Source: Actinophytocola sp.
GTDB lineage: Bacteria > Actinomycetota > Actinomycetes > Mycobacteriales > Pseudonocardiaceae
NCBI GenBank assembly: GCA_009377395.1
Contig: WHUB01000047.1
Location: forward strand, 1-33,600
Reading direction: 5' to 3'
DNA length: 33,600 nucleotides
The number at the start of each line of letters is the position of its first letter. Positions within the stretch are counted from its first letter, which is position 1. Below are positions 1 to 7,162 of this stretch, in pieces. A program made the position numbers and the translations under genes. The notes below the pieces were generated by a model. That model ran no database searches. It was given only the letters and a program-made list of their open reading frames with translations, and was not told where the DNA came from.

Positions 1-164
1 GACCGTCCCGACATTTCAAACGACCGAAACCCTGCCAATTTCTTGACGCGGGACATGCGCTCGCCGGCGACCACGATGGGCACCAGGTCGGGCGCGGTGG
101 CTTTCCACTGGGAACGGCGGGCGCGGGTGTTGGCGCGGGACTTCTTGCGCTTCGGCACGGCCAT
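1..164 (-). CDS. rpmF: Zinc-independent ribosomal protein L32 (3' end beyond the window)
   Basis: The reading frame runs leftward from an ATG at 164 and is still open at the window edge, so the C-terminus is missing. The start [20 protein letters not shown] is the L32 signature. The visible 54 residues lack the CxxC zinc ribbon of ordinary L32, so this is the cysteine-free paralogue that replaces the zinc form in the 50S subunit during zinc shortage. Its ATG overlaps the L31 stop codon by one base (TGATG), so translation is probably coupled. It is the last visible gene of the leftward Zur-box unit. Confidence 0.88.
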   Translation of the reverse strand, partial: MAVPKRKKSRANTRARRSQWKATAPDLVPIVVAGERMSRVKKLAGFRSFEMSGR

Positions 165-427
165 CAGCGGTCACCGCCCGGCGTGCGGGTGCCGTAGCGG
201 CGGCGGAACTTCTCGACCTGCCCCGCTGTGTCGATGATGCGCCGGGCGCCGGTCCAGAATGGGTGTGACGCGGCGCTTACGTCGACCACGATCAGCGGGT
301 AGGTGTTGCCGTCGCTCCACTCGATCGTCTTGTCGGAGGTGGCGGTGGAACGGGTCAGGAAGGCGTCGCCGGTAGCGGCGTCCTTGAACACCACGGGCCC
401 GTAGCCGGGATGAATGCCGGGTTTCAA
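164..427 (-). CDS. rpmE2: Zinc-independent ribosomal protein L31 type B
   Basis: This 87-residue protein begins [17 protein letters not shown] and carries the L31 core ending in [10 protein letters not shown] and VEKFRRRYG. There are no cysteines where zinc-type L31 has its CxC and CxxC ligands, which identifies the B type. It would replace ordinary L31 on the 50S subunit under zinc limitation. The start codon is TTG at 427. It is supported by an AAAGGA ribosome-binding site six bases upstream and by agreement with the family N-terminus. It follows the MRF-like gene by 24 bases and overlaps rpmF by one base. Confidence 0.9.
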   Translation of the reverse strand: MKPGIHPGYGPVVFKDAATGDAFLTRSTATSDKTIEWSDGNTYPLIVVDVSAASHPFWTGARRIIDTAGQVEKFRRRYGTRTPGGDR

Positions 428-451
428 CGTCGGTCCTTTCTGTTGCTGGGT

Positions 452-1690
452 TTACTGCTCGTCCGTGCGGGACGCGTCGGTGCGGTTGTCGGGGACCTCG
501 GAGTCCTCGCACGGGTCGGTGTGCCACTCCCCGAACGGGTCCGGGTAGCGCAGCCATGCCTGCTCACCCGCTGCCAGCTCGGCGTCGGTGAGCAGGGCGT
601 TCGTCAGGGCGGTCTCGATCTCCGTCGCGGTGGCCCGGTGCGCGACGATCACCAGCTCCTGGGCGCGGTCGCCGAACGTCGGATGCCAGCGCAACGACGC
701 CAGCGCGCGGCGTTCGTCACTGACCTCGTCCCATGCGGGGCCGTCCGGCGAGGCCAGCCACGGACCCGCGTGGCCGATCCCGAGGCCTCCGCCTGCCGAC
801 TCCACCCAGAGCGCGGCGTCCGGCTGGCTAGCCACCCAGGCGCGGCCCTTGGCGCGCACGACGCCGTCGAGCAGCACGTCGATGGCCTCGTGCAGGCGTT
901 CGGGGTGGAACGGGCGCGTCGCGCCGAACAGCACCGTGGTGACGCCGCACTCGTCGTGCAGCGGCGGCTGGCCGCGCAGCAGTGAGCCGTGCATGTCGGT
1001 CAGCTCGCCCCTGCGGGCGTCGTCCGGCACGCGGGCCAGCGCGCCCGCGGCGTCCAGATCGGACAACGGGACCCTCGGCGTGGCCGCTGCGACGCGGTCG
1101 AGAACCGCGTTCGTGCGTGCCGCCGTCCAGGTGTCGGGCTCCCGGCCCGCCTCGACGAGCACGTCGGCGAACTCGACCTGGGAGATCGCGACTTGGGCGA
1201 GCGTGCGCTCGTCCTCGGGGCTCGCGATGAGGTTGTGGTCGGCGAGCAGATCGTCGCCGGTCGCCGCGTCGAGCCAGGTGGCTCGGTCGATGACGGTGTA
1301 GACGGCGTCGAGTCGCACGAAGTCGTCCACCGGCGCGTCACCGACGAGCACCTCCTGCATGGCGTAGCGCACCGGCTCCGGCTCCATCGCCTCGTCGAGG
1401 CGGACGGCGATCCGCCGCACCCCTGGGCGCCGGGAGAGCTTGCGCAGCAGCGGCAGCATGTCGTGGCGCAACGTGCAGGACACGCAGCCGTGGGCGAGTT
1501 CGAGCGGGCTGAGCTGGCTCGCCTGGCCCAGCCGCAGCCTGCGCGTGACGACGCCTTCGGTGACCTGCCTGAGGTTGTACTCCACGACGGCCGTGCCCGG
1601 CTGGGCGAGAAAGCGTTCGGCGAACTCGATGGCCGGGGCCGTGGCGAGACCGCTGATGAGGACGAGCGGGGTGCGGGAGTCGGGTGGCAT
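452..1690 (-). CDS. mrf: CobW-family MRF-like protein (ribosome hibernation-factor recruitment)
   Basis: This 412-residue protein belongs to the CobW/ZNG metallochaperone GTPase superfamily. The family cysteine motif appears as GCVSCTLR (Cys69 and Cys72). The length and the company of alternative ribosomal proteins match mycobacterial MRF, which recruits the hibernation factor Mpy to zinc-depleted ribosomes. That role is known from the family and inferred here. The N-terminus reads VLISGLATAPAIEFAERFL, and no canonical GxxxxGK[ST] Walker A is visible, so GTP binding is doubtful. The ATG at 1690 has no ribosome-binding site, but a TACACT -10 element ends seven bases before it, which suggests a leaderless mRNA. 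It heads the leftward unit mrf-rpmE2-rpmF. Confidence 0.82.
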   Translation of the reverse strand: MPPDSRTPLVLISGLATAPAIEFAERFLAQPGTAVVEYNLRQVTEGVVTRRLRLGQASQLSPLELAHGCVSCTLRHDMLPLLRKLSRRPGVRRIAVRLDEAMEPEPVRYAMQEVLVGDAPVDDFVRLDAVYTVIDRATWLDAATGDDLLADHNLIASPEDERTLAQVAISQVEFADVLVEAGREPDTWTAARTNAVLDRVAAATPRVPLSDLDAAGALARVPDDARRGELTDMHGSLLRGQPPLHDECGVTTVLFGATRPFHPERLHEAIDVLLDGVVRAKGRAWVASQPDAALWVESAGGGLGIGHAGPWLASPDGPAWDEVSDERRALASLRWHPTFGDRAQELVIVAHRATATEIETALTNALLTDAELAAGEQAWLRYPDPFGEWHTDPCEDSEVPDNRTDASRTDEQ

Positions 1691-1697
1691 GCCGTGT

Positions 1698-1703
1698 AGT
1701 GTA
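1698..1703 (-). promoter_or_regulatory. -10 element of the leaderless mrf promoter
   Basis: On the minus strand this reads TACACT (a TANNNT -10) and is followed by seven bases and the mrf ATG at 1690, which would place the transcription start at the start codon. The Zur-like box lies in the spacer just upstream, where a bound repressor would block polymerase. On the plus strand TAGTGT (1697-1702) could serve as the -10 for rpmB, so the two divergent promoters may overlap almost completely. Confidence 0.55.
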
Positions 1704-1705
1704 AT

Positions 1706-1720
1706 TGAAAACGAATGTCA
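1706..1720. promoter_or_regulatory. Zur-like operator between divergent zinc-free ribosomal units
   Basis: The 15-mer TGAAAACGAATGTCA matches the actinobacterial Zur consensus TGAAAATGATTTTCA at 12 of 15 positions. It is the only such box seen between mrf (minus) and rpmB (plus). It would repress both units when zinc is plentiful. The identity of the bound regulator is inferred from the motif and the target genes. Confidence 0.78.
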
Positions 1721-1738
1721 TTACTAATAGGAGGGTCG

Positions 1739-1975
1739 ATGTCGGCGGTATGCCAGGTGACCGGGCGGAAACCCGGCTACGGCAAGCGGGTTTCGCACTC
1801 GCATCGGCGCAGCTCACGGCGGTGGCAGCCGAACCTGCAACGCCGCAGGTACTGGGTGTCGAGCGAGGGGCGCTGGGTGCGGCTCCGGGTGTCGGCCAAG
1901 GGCATGAAGACGATCGAGCAGCGCGGCATCGACGCCGTCATGGCTGAGCTGCGCGCGAAGGGGGTGCGCTGCTGA
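1739..1975 (+). CDS. rpmB: Zinc-independent ribosomal protein L28
   Basis: This 78-residue L28 has the family core [20 protein letters not shown]. Zinc-type L28 starts with a CxxC pair. Here the N-terminus is [13 protein letters not shown], so the second cysteine is replaced by threonine and the metal site is lost. The ATG at 1739 follows a strong AGGAGG. It leads the rightward operon rpmB-rpmG-rpsN-rpsR behind the Zur-like box and overlaps rpmG by one base. Confidence 0.93.
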   Translation: MSAVCQVTGRKPGYGKRVSHSHRRSSRRWQPNLQRRRYWVSSEGRWVRLRVSAKGMKTIEQRGIDAVMAELRAKGVRC

Positions 1976-2139
1976 TGGCACGTAACGAGATCCGGCAGCT
2001 CGTCAAGCTCCGGTCGACGGCCGGCACCGGCTACACGTACGTGACGCGCAAGAACCGGCGCAACGACCCCGATCGCATGGTGCTGCGCAAGTACGACCCG
2101 GTGGCGCGGGCGCACGTCGAGTTCAAGGAGGAGCGCTGA
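1975..2139 (+). CDS. rpmG: Zinc-independent ribosomal protein L33
   Basis: This 54-residue gene starts with an ATG sharing one base with the rpmB stop (TGATG) and ends in the same kind of overlap with rpsN. The protein begins [20 protein letters not shown] and contains the L33 core [20 protein letters not shown]. It has no cysteines, so it is the zinc-free form. The overlaps at both ends imply translational coupling within the operon. Confidence 0.93.
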   Translation: MARNEIRQLVKLRSTAGTGYTYVTRKNRRNDPDRMVLRKYDPVARAHVEFKEER

Positions 2140-2444
2140 TGGCCAAGAAGTCCACGATCGCCAAGGACGCTCAGCGGCGTGCAGTGGTGGCGCGCCACGC
2201 CGAGCGCCGGGCGGAGCTCAAGGCGGTGATCGCGTCGCCGTCGTCCTCCCCGGCGGACAAGGCGGCTGCCGTGTCGGCGTTGCAACGTATGCCGCGCGAC
2301 GCCAGCCGGACCCGGCTGCGCAACCGCGACGTCGTGGACGGCAGGCCGAGGGCGTACTACCGGGCGTTCGGCCTGTCCCGGATCCGGCTGCGGGAGATGG
2401 CGCATCGCGGCGAGCTGCCCGGCGTGTCGAAGGCGAGCTGGTGA
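2139..2444 (+). CDS. rpsN: Zinc-independent ribosomal protein S14 (long form)
   Basis: This 101-residue S14 begins [20 protein letters not shown] and ends in the family signature [19 protein letters not shown]. Short zinc-type S14 has four cysteines. This long form has none, and the ligand region reads [20 protein letters not shown]. It would sit in the head of the 30S subunit in place of the zinc protein. It overlaps rpmG by one base at the start and abuts or overlaps rpsR at the end. Confidence 0.94.
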   Translation: MAKKSTIAKDAQRRAVVARHAERRAELKAVIASPSSSPADKAAAVSALQRMPRDASRTRLRNRDVVDGRPRAYYRAFGLSRIRLREMAHRGELPGVSKASW

Positions 2445-2446
2445 GG

Positions 2447-2674
2447 ATGGCGCGACAGCGATACCCGAAGCGCAAGCGCAACATGCTGCTCGACGCGAAC
2501 GTCACCGAGGTCCGCTACACCGACGTCGAGTTCCTCCGGAAGTTCATCAGCGACCGGGGCAAGATCAGGGCGCGGCGGGTCACCGGCTTGACCCCTCGGC
2601 AGCAGCGGGAGGTGGCGGCGGCGATCAAGAACGCCAGGGAGACGGCGCTGCTGCCGTATCCAGGGAAGTCTTGA
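2447..2674 (+). CDS. rpsR: Zinc-independent ribosomal protein S18
   Basis: The protein starts [12 protein letters not shown] and contains the S18 core [20 protein letters not shown] as [20 protein letters not shown], followed by [14 protein letters not shown]. It has no cysteines. An ATG at 2447 gives the family-like N-terminus. A GTG at 2441 overlaps the rpsN stop and has GAAGG seven bases upstream, so it is an equally possible start adding two residues. It is the last gene of the zinc-free ribosomal operon, and VapB starts about 75 bases downstream. Confidence 0.92.
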   Translation: MARQRYPKRKRNMLLDANVTEVRYTDVEFLRKFISDRGKIRARRVTGLTPRQQREVAAAIKNARETALLPYPGKS

Positions 2675-2750
2675 TGGCATTCGAATGCATGTTCGAGTAG
2701 ACTCAGTTGCGATCAGAAGAGAGTGCTATCACACAGGAGAATTGCTATCA
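2675..2750 (+). promoter_or_regulatory. vapBC promoter/operator region
   Basis: A perfect 12-bp palindrome GCATTCGAATGC lies at 2677-2688, and a TAGACT -10-like element lies at 2698-2703, 17 bases after a weak TGGCAT. Two exact copies of TGCTATCA (2724-2731 and 2743-2750) flank the AGGAG ribosome-binding site at 2735-2739, and the second touches the ATG. The palindrome and repeats are candidate antitoxin-binding sites. Their function is inferred. Confidence 0.45.
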
Positions 2751-3058
2751 TGTTGCTCATGAAGCAGATGCTGCTCCGCGTGGACGACCAACTCCATGCC
2801 CAGCTGACCGAACGCGCGCACCGCGAGCGCCGGTCTGTCAACGCGCTCGCCAACGAGATTCTCGGCAGGGCGACCCACGCCGGGTCCGCGTCACCCCGGC
2901 AGCAGGTCCGTGCGCGCGCCGCCGCGCTCGGCCTGCTCGCGCCACCGTTGGGGGCGCCTGCCACGCGGCGCCGGGACCGGCAGCGGGTGCTCGACCGGAC
3001 GCGCGGCCTCGGCCCGGTCCTCGACCAGCTCCTCGATGAGGACCGAGACCGGAGGTGA
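2750..3058 (+). CDS. vapB: Ribbon-helix-helix antitoxin of a VapBC module
   Basis: This protein is about 102 residues. The N-terminus MLLMKQMLLRVDDQLHAQLT followed by ERRSVNALANEIL is a typical ribbon-helix-helix (CopG/FitA-like) DNA-binding domain. The C-terminal half is Arg-rich and would wrap the toxin. The ATG at 2750 is chosen because AGGAG lies ten bases upstream. Further in-frame ATGs follow at 2759 and 2768. The last four bases overlap the VapC start (GTGA). Antitoxins of this class neutralise the toxin and autorepress the operon. Confidence 0.8.
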   Translation: MLLMKQMLLRVDDQLHAQLTERAHRERRSVNALANEILGRATHAGSASPRQQVRARAAALGLLAPPLGAPATRRRDRQRVLDRTRGLGPVLDQLLDEDRDRR

Positions 3059-3498
3059 TCGTCTACGCCGACTCGTCGGTGCTGGCCCGTGCCTACCTCG
3101 CCGACGAGCCGGGACACGAGACCGCGCGGGCCCTGCTCGACGACCCCGAGATCGTGCTCGTCACCGGGTCCTGGACTCGAATCGAGGTGCCCGGCGCACT
3201 CGTCCGCGCGGCGCGGGCACAACGGGGTCTGCGAGACGACCTGCTCGCGCTCTGGTCCGCCGACATCGACCCGGACAGCGGCCCGATCACCGTGCTCACC
3301 GCGAACCAGGACGACGTCGAACGCACCGCGCTGCAGATCGTGCTCAGCCACGGCGTCCGGGCGATGGACGCCTGGCATGTCGCCGTCGCCGCGCTGACCG
3401 TGCCCGAGCTGGCAGCGGGGGAGGAGTACGGCTTCGCCACCCGGGACAAGGCGCAGGCCTCGGTCGCGGCCGAGCACGGCTTCCAGCCGGTCGGCTGA
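3055..3498 (+). CDS. vapC: PIN-domain ribonuclease toxin of a VapBC module
   Basis: This 147-residue PIN-domain protein shows the conserved acidic residues: an Asp in MIVYADSSVLARAYL, a Glu in TRIEVPGALV, an Asp in RAMDAWHVAVA and an Asp in FATRDKAQ. VapC toxins cleave tRNA or rRNA using Mg2+ held by these residues, but the target here is unknown. The GTG start overlaps the antitoxin stop (GTGA), and GGAGG lies just before it. It sits directly behind the zinc-free ribosomal operon and ahead of the siroheme synthase gene. Confidence 0.87.
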   Translation: MIVYADSSVLARAYLADEPGHETARALLDDPEIVLVTGSWTRIEVPGALVRAARAQRGLRDDLLALWSADIDPDSGPITVLTANQDDVERTALQIVLSHGVRAMDAWHVAVAALTVPELAAGEEYGFATRDKAQASVAAEHGFQPVG

Positions 3499-3502
3499 TC
3501 CC

Positions 3503-3532
3503 GGTGTGGGGCGGGACATGAAGCTCCACACC
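3503..3532 (+). terminator. Hairpin after vapC
   Basis: GGTGTGG (3503-3509) pairs perfectly with CCACACC (3526-3532), and the stem may extend two pairs inward. There is no T-run after it, so termination is plausible but unproven. Confidence 0.35.
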
Positions 3533-3572
3533 TGCGCGCGCGGTCAAGCGGGACGCCCGTCATGCTTGTGGC

Positions 3573-4802
3573 ATGCCGGAACAGCACTACCTCGCGGGCC
3601 TCGATCTCAGCGGACGTCCGGTCGTCATGATCGGCGGCGGCACGGTCGCCCAGCGGCGGCTGCCGCGCCTCGTCGGCGCGGGCGCTCGGGTCGTCGTGAT
3701 CGCGCCGGAGACGACCACCTCGGTGCAGGGCATGGTCGAGGCGGGGGAGCTGGTGTGGCACCGGCGCGGCTACGCCGACGGCGACCTCGACGGTGCCTGG
3801 TACGCGCTCGCGTGCACCGACGACCCGGCGGTCAACGCGGCGGTGTGCGAGGAGGCCGAGCGGCGCGCGGTGTTCTGCGTGCGCGCCGACGCGGGCGAGC
3901 TGGGCAGCGCGGTCACTCCCGCGACCGGCGAGCACGAGGGCCTGCTGGTCGGGGTGCTCTCCGGCGGGGAACCGCTGCGCTCGGCCGCCGTGCGTGACGG
4001 CCTGCTCGACGCGCTGCACGAGGGCAGGGTCGCGGACCAGCGGCCCGAACCGGAAGCGGGCGAGCAGGGCACCGGCTCTGTGGTGCTCGTCGGCGGCGGA
4101 CCGGGCGACCCCGAGCTGGTCACCGTCGCCGGACGCAGACTGCTGAGCAGGGCGGACGTCGTCGTCGCCGACCGGCTGGCGCCGCGTGAGCTGCTGGACG
4201 ACCTCGCCCCGCACGTCGAGATCGTCGACGCGGCCAAGATCCCCTACGGTCGGTCGGCGAGCCAGGACGTGATCAACTCCACGCTGGTCGACCGGGCACG
4301 GCAGGGCAAGTTCGTGGTGCGGCTCAAGGGCGGCGACCCGTACCTGTTCGGCCGGGGCTTCGAGGAGGTCATCGCCTGCGCCAAGGCCGGCGTTCCCGTC
4401 AGCGTCGTACCCGGCATCACCAGCGCGTTCTCGGTCCCCGCGCTGGCCGACGTGCCGGTCACGCACCGGGGCGTGGCACATGAGGTCGTCGTGGTGTCCG
4501 GCCACGTCGCGCCGGACAGCGACGAGTGCCTGGTCGACTGGGACGCCCTCGCCAAGCTGACCGGCACGATCGTGCTGATGATGGGGGTTCAGCGCATCCG
4601 GCAGTTCGCCGACGCGCTGCTCACGGGCGGCAGGAAGAACGACACCCCGGTCGCGGTGGTCCAGGAGGGCACCACCCGGCGGCAGCGGGTGCTGCACACG
4701 ACGCTGGAGACGGTCGCCGACGACATCGCGACCGAGGGCATCCGGCCGCCCGCCGTGATCGTGATCGGCCCGGTCGCCGGGCTCTACGCCGAGCTGGGCT
4801 GA
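3573..4802 (+). CDS. cysG: Fused siroheme synthase (precorrin-2 dehydrogenase/ferrochelatase plus uroporphyrinogen-III methyltransferase)
   Basis: This 409-residue bifunctional protein makes siroheme for sulfite and nitrite reductases. Residues about 1-150 form a CysG N-terminal module. It has the NAD site MIGGGTVAQRRLPRLVGAGA and ACTDDPAVN at the catalytic-Asp region. Residues about 165-405 form a SUMT methyltransferase with GGGPGDPELVTVAGRRLL, VRLKGGDPYLFGRGFEE, VVPGITSAFSVPA and PVTHRGVAHE. It is somewhat shorter than the 457-residue E. coli CysG, as is usual in actinobacteria. No ribosome-binding site precedes the ATG. CATGCT ends six bases before it, so a leaderless start is possible. 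No sulfite or nitrite reductase gene is in the window. Confidence 0.93.
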   Translation: MPEQHYLAGLDLSGRPVVMIGGGTVAQRRLPRLVGAGARVVVIAPETTTSVQGMVEAGELVWHRRGYADGDLDGAWYALACTDDPAVNAAVCEEAERRAVFCVRADAGELGSAVTPATGEHEGLLVGVLSGGEPLRSAAVRDGLLDALHEGRVADQRPEPEAGEQGTGSVVLVGGGPGDPELVTVAGRRLLSRADVVVADRLAPRELLDDLAPHVEIVDAAKIPYGRSASQDVINSTLVDRARQGKFVVRLKGGDPYLFGRGFEEVIACAKAGVPVSVVPGITSAFSVPALADVPVTHRGVAHEVVVVSGHVAPDSDECLVDWDALAKLTGTIVLMMGVQRIRQFADALLTGGRKNDTPVAVVQEGTTRRQRVLHTTLETVADDIATEGIRPPAVIVIGPVAGLYAELG

Positions 4803-4842
4803 ACGCCGAACACGGCGGCAGGAACGCAGGACACGACGCGGC

Positions 4843-5709
4843 TCAGGCGCCCTCGGCGACCGACGTCTCGGCGGCGTCGAAGCGTTCCCGCAGGAACGTG
4901 ATGATCAGCTCGGTGATCCGTTCCGGGCGGAATCGCAGCTCGACCGGGCTGCTCGCCTTGACGAACTGCGCCTCGGGCAGGTCGGCGGCCAGCGTGTCGG
5001 CGTCGCCGAAGGGGTGGATCGGGTCCCTGGCGTGCCCGATGATCAGCGCGGGCATCTCGATTTCCTGCCGCAGCCGCCGGGGCGGGGCGATCCGGCCGAA
5101 GAACAGCCCGTGCAGCACCGCCGCCATCGCGGCCGGCTCTTGCCGCATCGTGTCGGTGACGACGTCGACCCACTGGTTGCCGTGCGGCACCAGTGCCGCC
5201 AGCCGCGCGACGGCGCGCACCGTGGCCGGGGCGAACCGGCCGGCGAACAGCAGCGGCGGGAACGCGAGCAGCCCCGCGAACACGGCGTTGTCCAGCACCG
5301 GCATCTCGATGAGCAGCCCGCTCACCCGCTCGGGGGCGAGCACGGCCACCTCGAGCGAGACGTTCGCGCCGAGGGAGGTGCCGCCGACGACGGCCTTGTC
5401 GATGTCGAGGTGGTCGAGCAGTGCGACGACCTGCCGCGCGCTGTCGGTCATGGAGTAGCGCCAGGACTCCGTCGGCCGGTCGGAGCCGCCGTGGCCGAGC
5501 AGGTCGAGCGTGATGACGCGGAATCCCTCACGTGCGAGCCTGCGCGCCAGCTCGCGGTGCAGCCTGCGGGTCATCAGCACGCCGTGGGTGAGCACGACGA
5601 CCTCGTCGCCCTTGCCGTACTCGGTGTACTCCAGCCGGAAACCGTCCCAGCCGAAGGCGCCCGCCAGTTCCAGCGGCGCGAGTGCGAGCGGTGCGGGTGT
5701 CGTACTCAC
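4843..5709 (-). CDS. Alpha/beta hydrolase
   Basis: This 288-residue alpha/beta-hydrolase-fold protein has an oxyanion region VLTHGVLMTRRLHRELARRL, a nucleophile elbow GGTSLGAN with the catalytic Ser, a late acid in ALIIGHARDPIHPFGDAD and VTLDLLGHG-type strands. Family members hydrolyse esters, amides or haloalkanes, and the substrate cannot be told from sequence. The late His is not clear near the C-terminus, where the expected motif is degenerate. The GTG at 5709 has AGGAGG seven bases upstream. It converges with cysG with 40 bases between them and is divergent from pgsA2. Confidence 0.82.
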   Translation of the reverse strand: MSTTPAPLALAPLELAGAFGWDGFRLEYTEYGKGDEVVVLTHGVLMTRRLHRELARRLAREGFRVITLDLLGHGGSDRPTESWRYSMTDSARQVVALLDHLDIDKAVVGGTSLGANVSLEVAVLAPERVSGLLIEMPVLDNAVFAGLLAFPPLLFAGRFAPATVRAVARLAALVPHGNQWVDVVTDTMRQEPAAMAAVLHGLFFGRIAPPRRLRQEIEMPALIIGHARDPIHPFGDADTLAADLPEAQFVKASSPVELRFRPERITELIITFLRERFDAAETSVAEGA

Positions 5710-5837
5710 TGCCTGACCTCCTCAGTCGGTCGGTTCGCCCGCACGCCTGGGCGGGTTACTCCTGGCGAACCATCGAAGGTTCCACCATGGTAAGCGCAGT
5801 CGCCGACATCTCGGTCGGCCGAATTTCCAGCACCGCA

Positions 5838-5843
5838 TAGTGT
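5838..5843 (+). promoter_or_regulatory. -10 element of a leaderless pgsA2 promoter
   Basis: TAGTGT (TANNNT) is followed by exactly seven bases and a GTG at 5851. No ribosome-binding site is present, so a leaderless transcript starting at that GTG is likely. No good -35 is seen. Confidence 0.5.
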
Positions 5844-5850
5844 GGGTCGC

Positions 5851-6489
5851 GTGAGCACGCAAGACCCCCGGTCGCTGCTTCGGCAGGCACTGACCGCGCC
5901 GAACCTGCTGTCGCTGCTGCGACTAGCGCTGGTGCCGGTGTTCCTGTGGCTGCTGCTCGGCCCGGAGGCGGACGGGCTGGCGATCGCGGTACTGGTCTTC
6001 GCCGGCGTCAGCGACTGGCTCGACGGCAAGCTCGCCCGCTGGTTCGACCAGATGAGCAGGCTGGGTCAGTTGCTCGATCCCGCCGCCGACCGGCTCTACA
6101 TCCTCTCGATCCTGATCGCGTTCCTGCTGCGTGACGTGCTGCCGGCGTGGGTGATCGCGGCGCTGATCGGGCGCGAGCTGCTGCTCGCCTTGTGCGTGCT
6201 CGCGCTGCGCCGGTATCGGTTCAGCTACCCCGAGGTCACCTACATCGGTAAGGGCGCGACCTTCGTGCTGATGTACGCGTTTCCGTTGCTGCTGCTGGTG
6301 CAGGGCGCGTTCGCGGCGGCGTGGCTGGTCGACGTGATCCGCCCGCTGGCGTACGCGTTCACGATCTGGGGCGGGACGCTCTACGTGTGGTCCGGCGTGC
6401 TCTACGCGGTGCAAACCGTGCTCGCGATCAAGGGTGCCCGCACCCGCCGGACGGAGCGAACGGAGCAGGCGAGTACCCCGGGCTCGTGA
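5851..6489 (+). CDS. pgsA2: CDP-alcohol phosphatidyltransferase (PgsA2-like)
   Basis: This roughly 212-residue integral membrane enzyme carries the complete family motif Dx2DGx2ARx8Gx3Dx3D in SDWLDGKLARWFDQMSRLGQ followed by LLDPAADR. Several hydrophobic segments span the membrane. It transfers a phosphatidyl group from CDP-diacylglycerol to an alcohol such as glycerol phosphate, but the exact acceptor cannot be read from sequence. The position just before garA matches pgsA2 (Rv1822) of Mycobacterium. An in-frame GTG at 5842 would add three residues. GTG 5851 is preferred because of the -10 spacing. The usual neighbours between pgsA2 and garA (DUF881 genes and gcvH) are absent. Confidence 0.88.
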   Translation: MSTQDPRSLLRQALTAPNLLSLLRLALVPVFLWLLLGPEADGLAIAVLVFAGVSDWLDGKLARWFDQMSRLGQLLDPAADRLYILSILIAFLLRDVLPAWVIAALIGRELLLALCVLALRRYRFSYPEVTYIGKGATFVLMYAFPLLLLVQGAFAAAWLVDVIRPLAYAFTIWGGTLYVWSGVLYAVQTVLAIKGARTRRTERTEQASTPGS

Positions 6490-6611
6490 CCACGCCGGGT
6501 CGCGGGCAGCTTTTGGGGAGTCAGGGGGGACGGGAGCCGACCGGCACGGTACGTTGGCAACCACACGAACAGCGAGTCCTGAAATTTGAGCAGTGCGTAA
6601 GGAGAGTCCAG

Positions 6612-7076
6612 GTGAGCACGAACGACGGGCCCGGCGTTCCCCCAGAAGAGGCACCGGAGCGGACCTCCGTCTTCCGGGCCGACTTCCTCGACGAGCCGCA
6701 GGCGTCTGACGCGCCGTCGCAGGACGCCGCTGTCGCGGGGGTCGAGGCATTGCCAGCCGGTTCTGCCCTCCTGGTCGTCAAGCGGGGCCCGAACGCCGGA
6801 TCGCGGTTCCTGCTCGACCGCAACACCACCAGCGCGGGCCGCCACCCGGACAGCGACATCTTCCTCGACGACGTCACCGTCTCCCGCAGGCACGCGGAGT
6901 TCCGGCGCGAGGGCGGCGAGTTCGTCGTGATCGACGTCGGCAGCCTGAACGGCACCTACGTCAACCGCGAGCCGGTCGACCAGGCGGTGCTCGCCGGGGG
7001 CGACGAGGTACAGATCGGCAAGTTCCGGCTGGTATTCCTGACCGGCGCGAAGCCGGGAGCGCAGGCAGGCCGCTGA
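6612..7076 (+). CDS. garA: FHA-domain metabolic switch protein GarA/OdhI
   Basis: This 154-residue protein is nearly collinear with mycobacterial GarA. It has an acidic N-tail, a phospho-site motif ERTSVFRADF, and an FHA domain from residue about 55 containing GRHPDSDIFLDDVTVSRRHA and VGSLNGTYVNREPVD. GarA/OdhI binds and inhibits 2-oxoglutarate dehydrogenase and NAD-glutamate dehydrogenase. Phosphorylation by PknB or PknG makes the FHA domain bind its own tail and releases the enzymes. In the known proteins the motif is ETTS with two target threonines. Here the first is Arg17 and only Thr18 remains. The GTG start has AAGGAGAG upstream. A TACGTT -10-like element lies at 6550-6555. Confidence 0.93.
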   Translation: MSTNDGPGVPPEEAPERTSVFRADFLDEPQASDAPSQDAAVAGVEALPAGSALLVVKRGPNAGSRFLLDRNTTSAGRHPDSDIFLDDVTVSRRHAEFRREGGEFVVIDVGSLNGTYVNREPVDQAVLAGGDEVQIGKFRLVFLTGAKPGAQAGR

Positions 7077-7162
7077 CAGACCTGTGATGGCTGGCTGACG
7101 GCGAGGCGTCCGGTTGGAGGTGCCACGGCGATCATGATTGCCCCGACGACGAGGACAACACG

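Noticed and set aside
3093..4697. A 534-codon minus-strand frame opposite vapC and cysG
   Set aside because: Both plus-strand genes carry clear family motifs, and the antisense translation is low-complexity.
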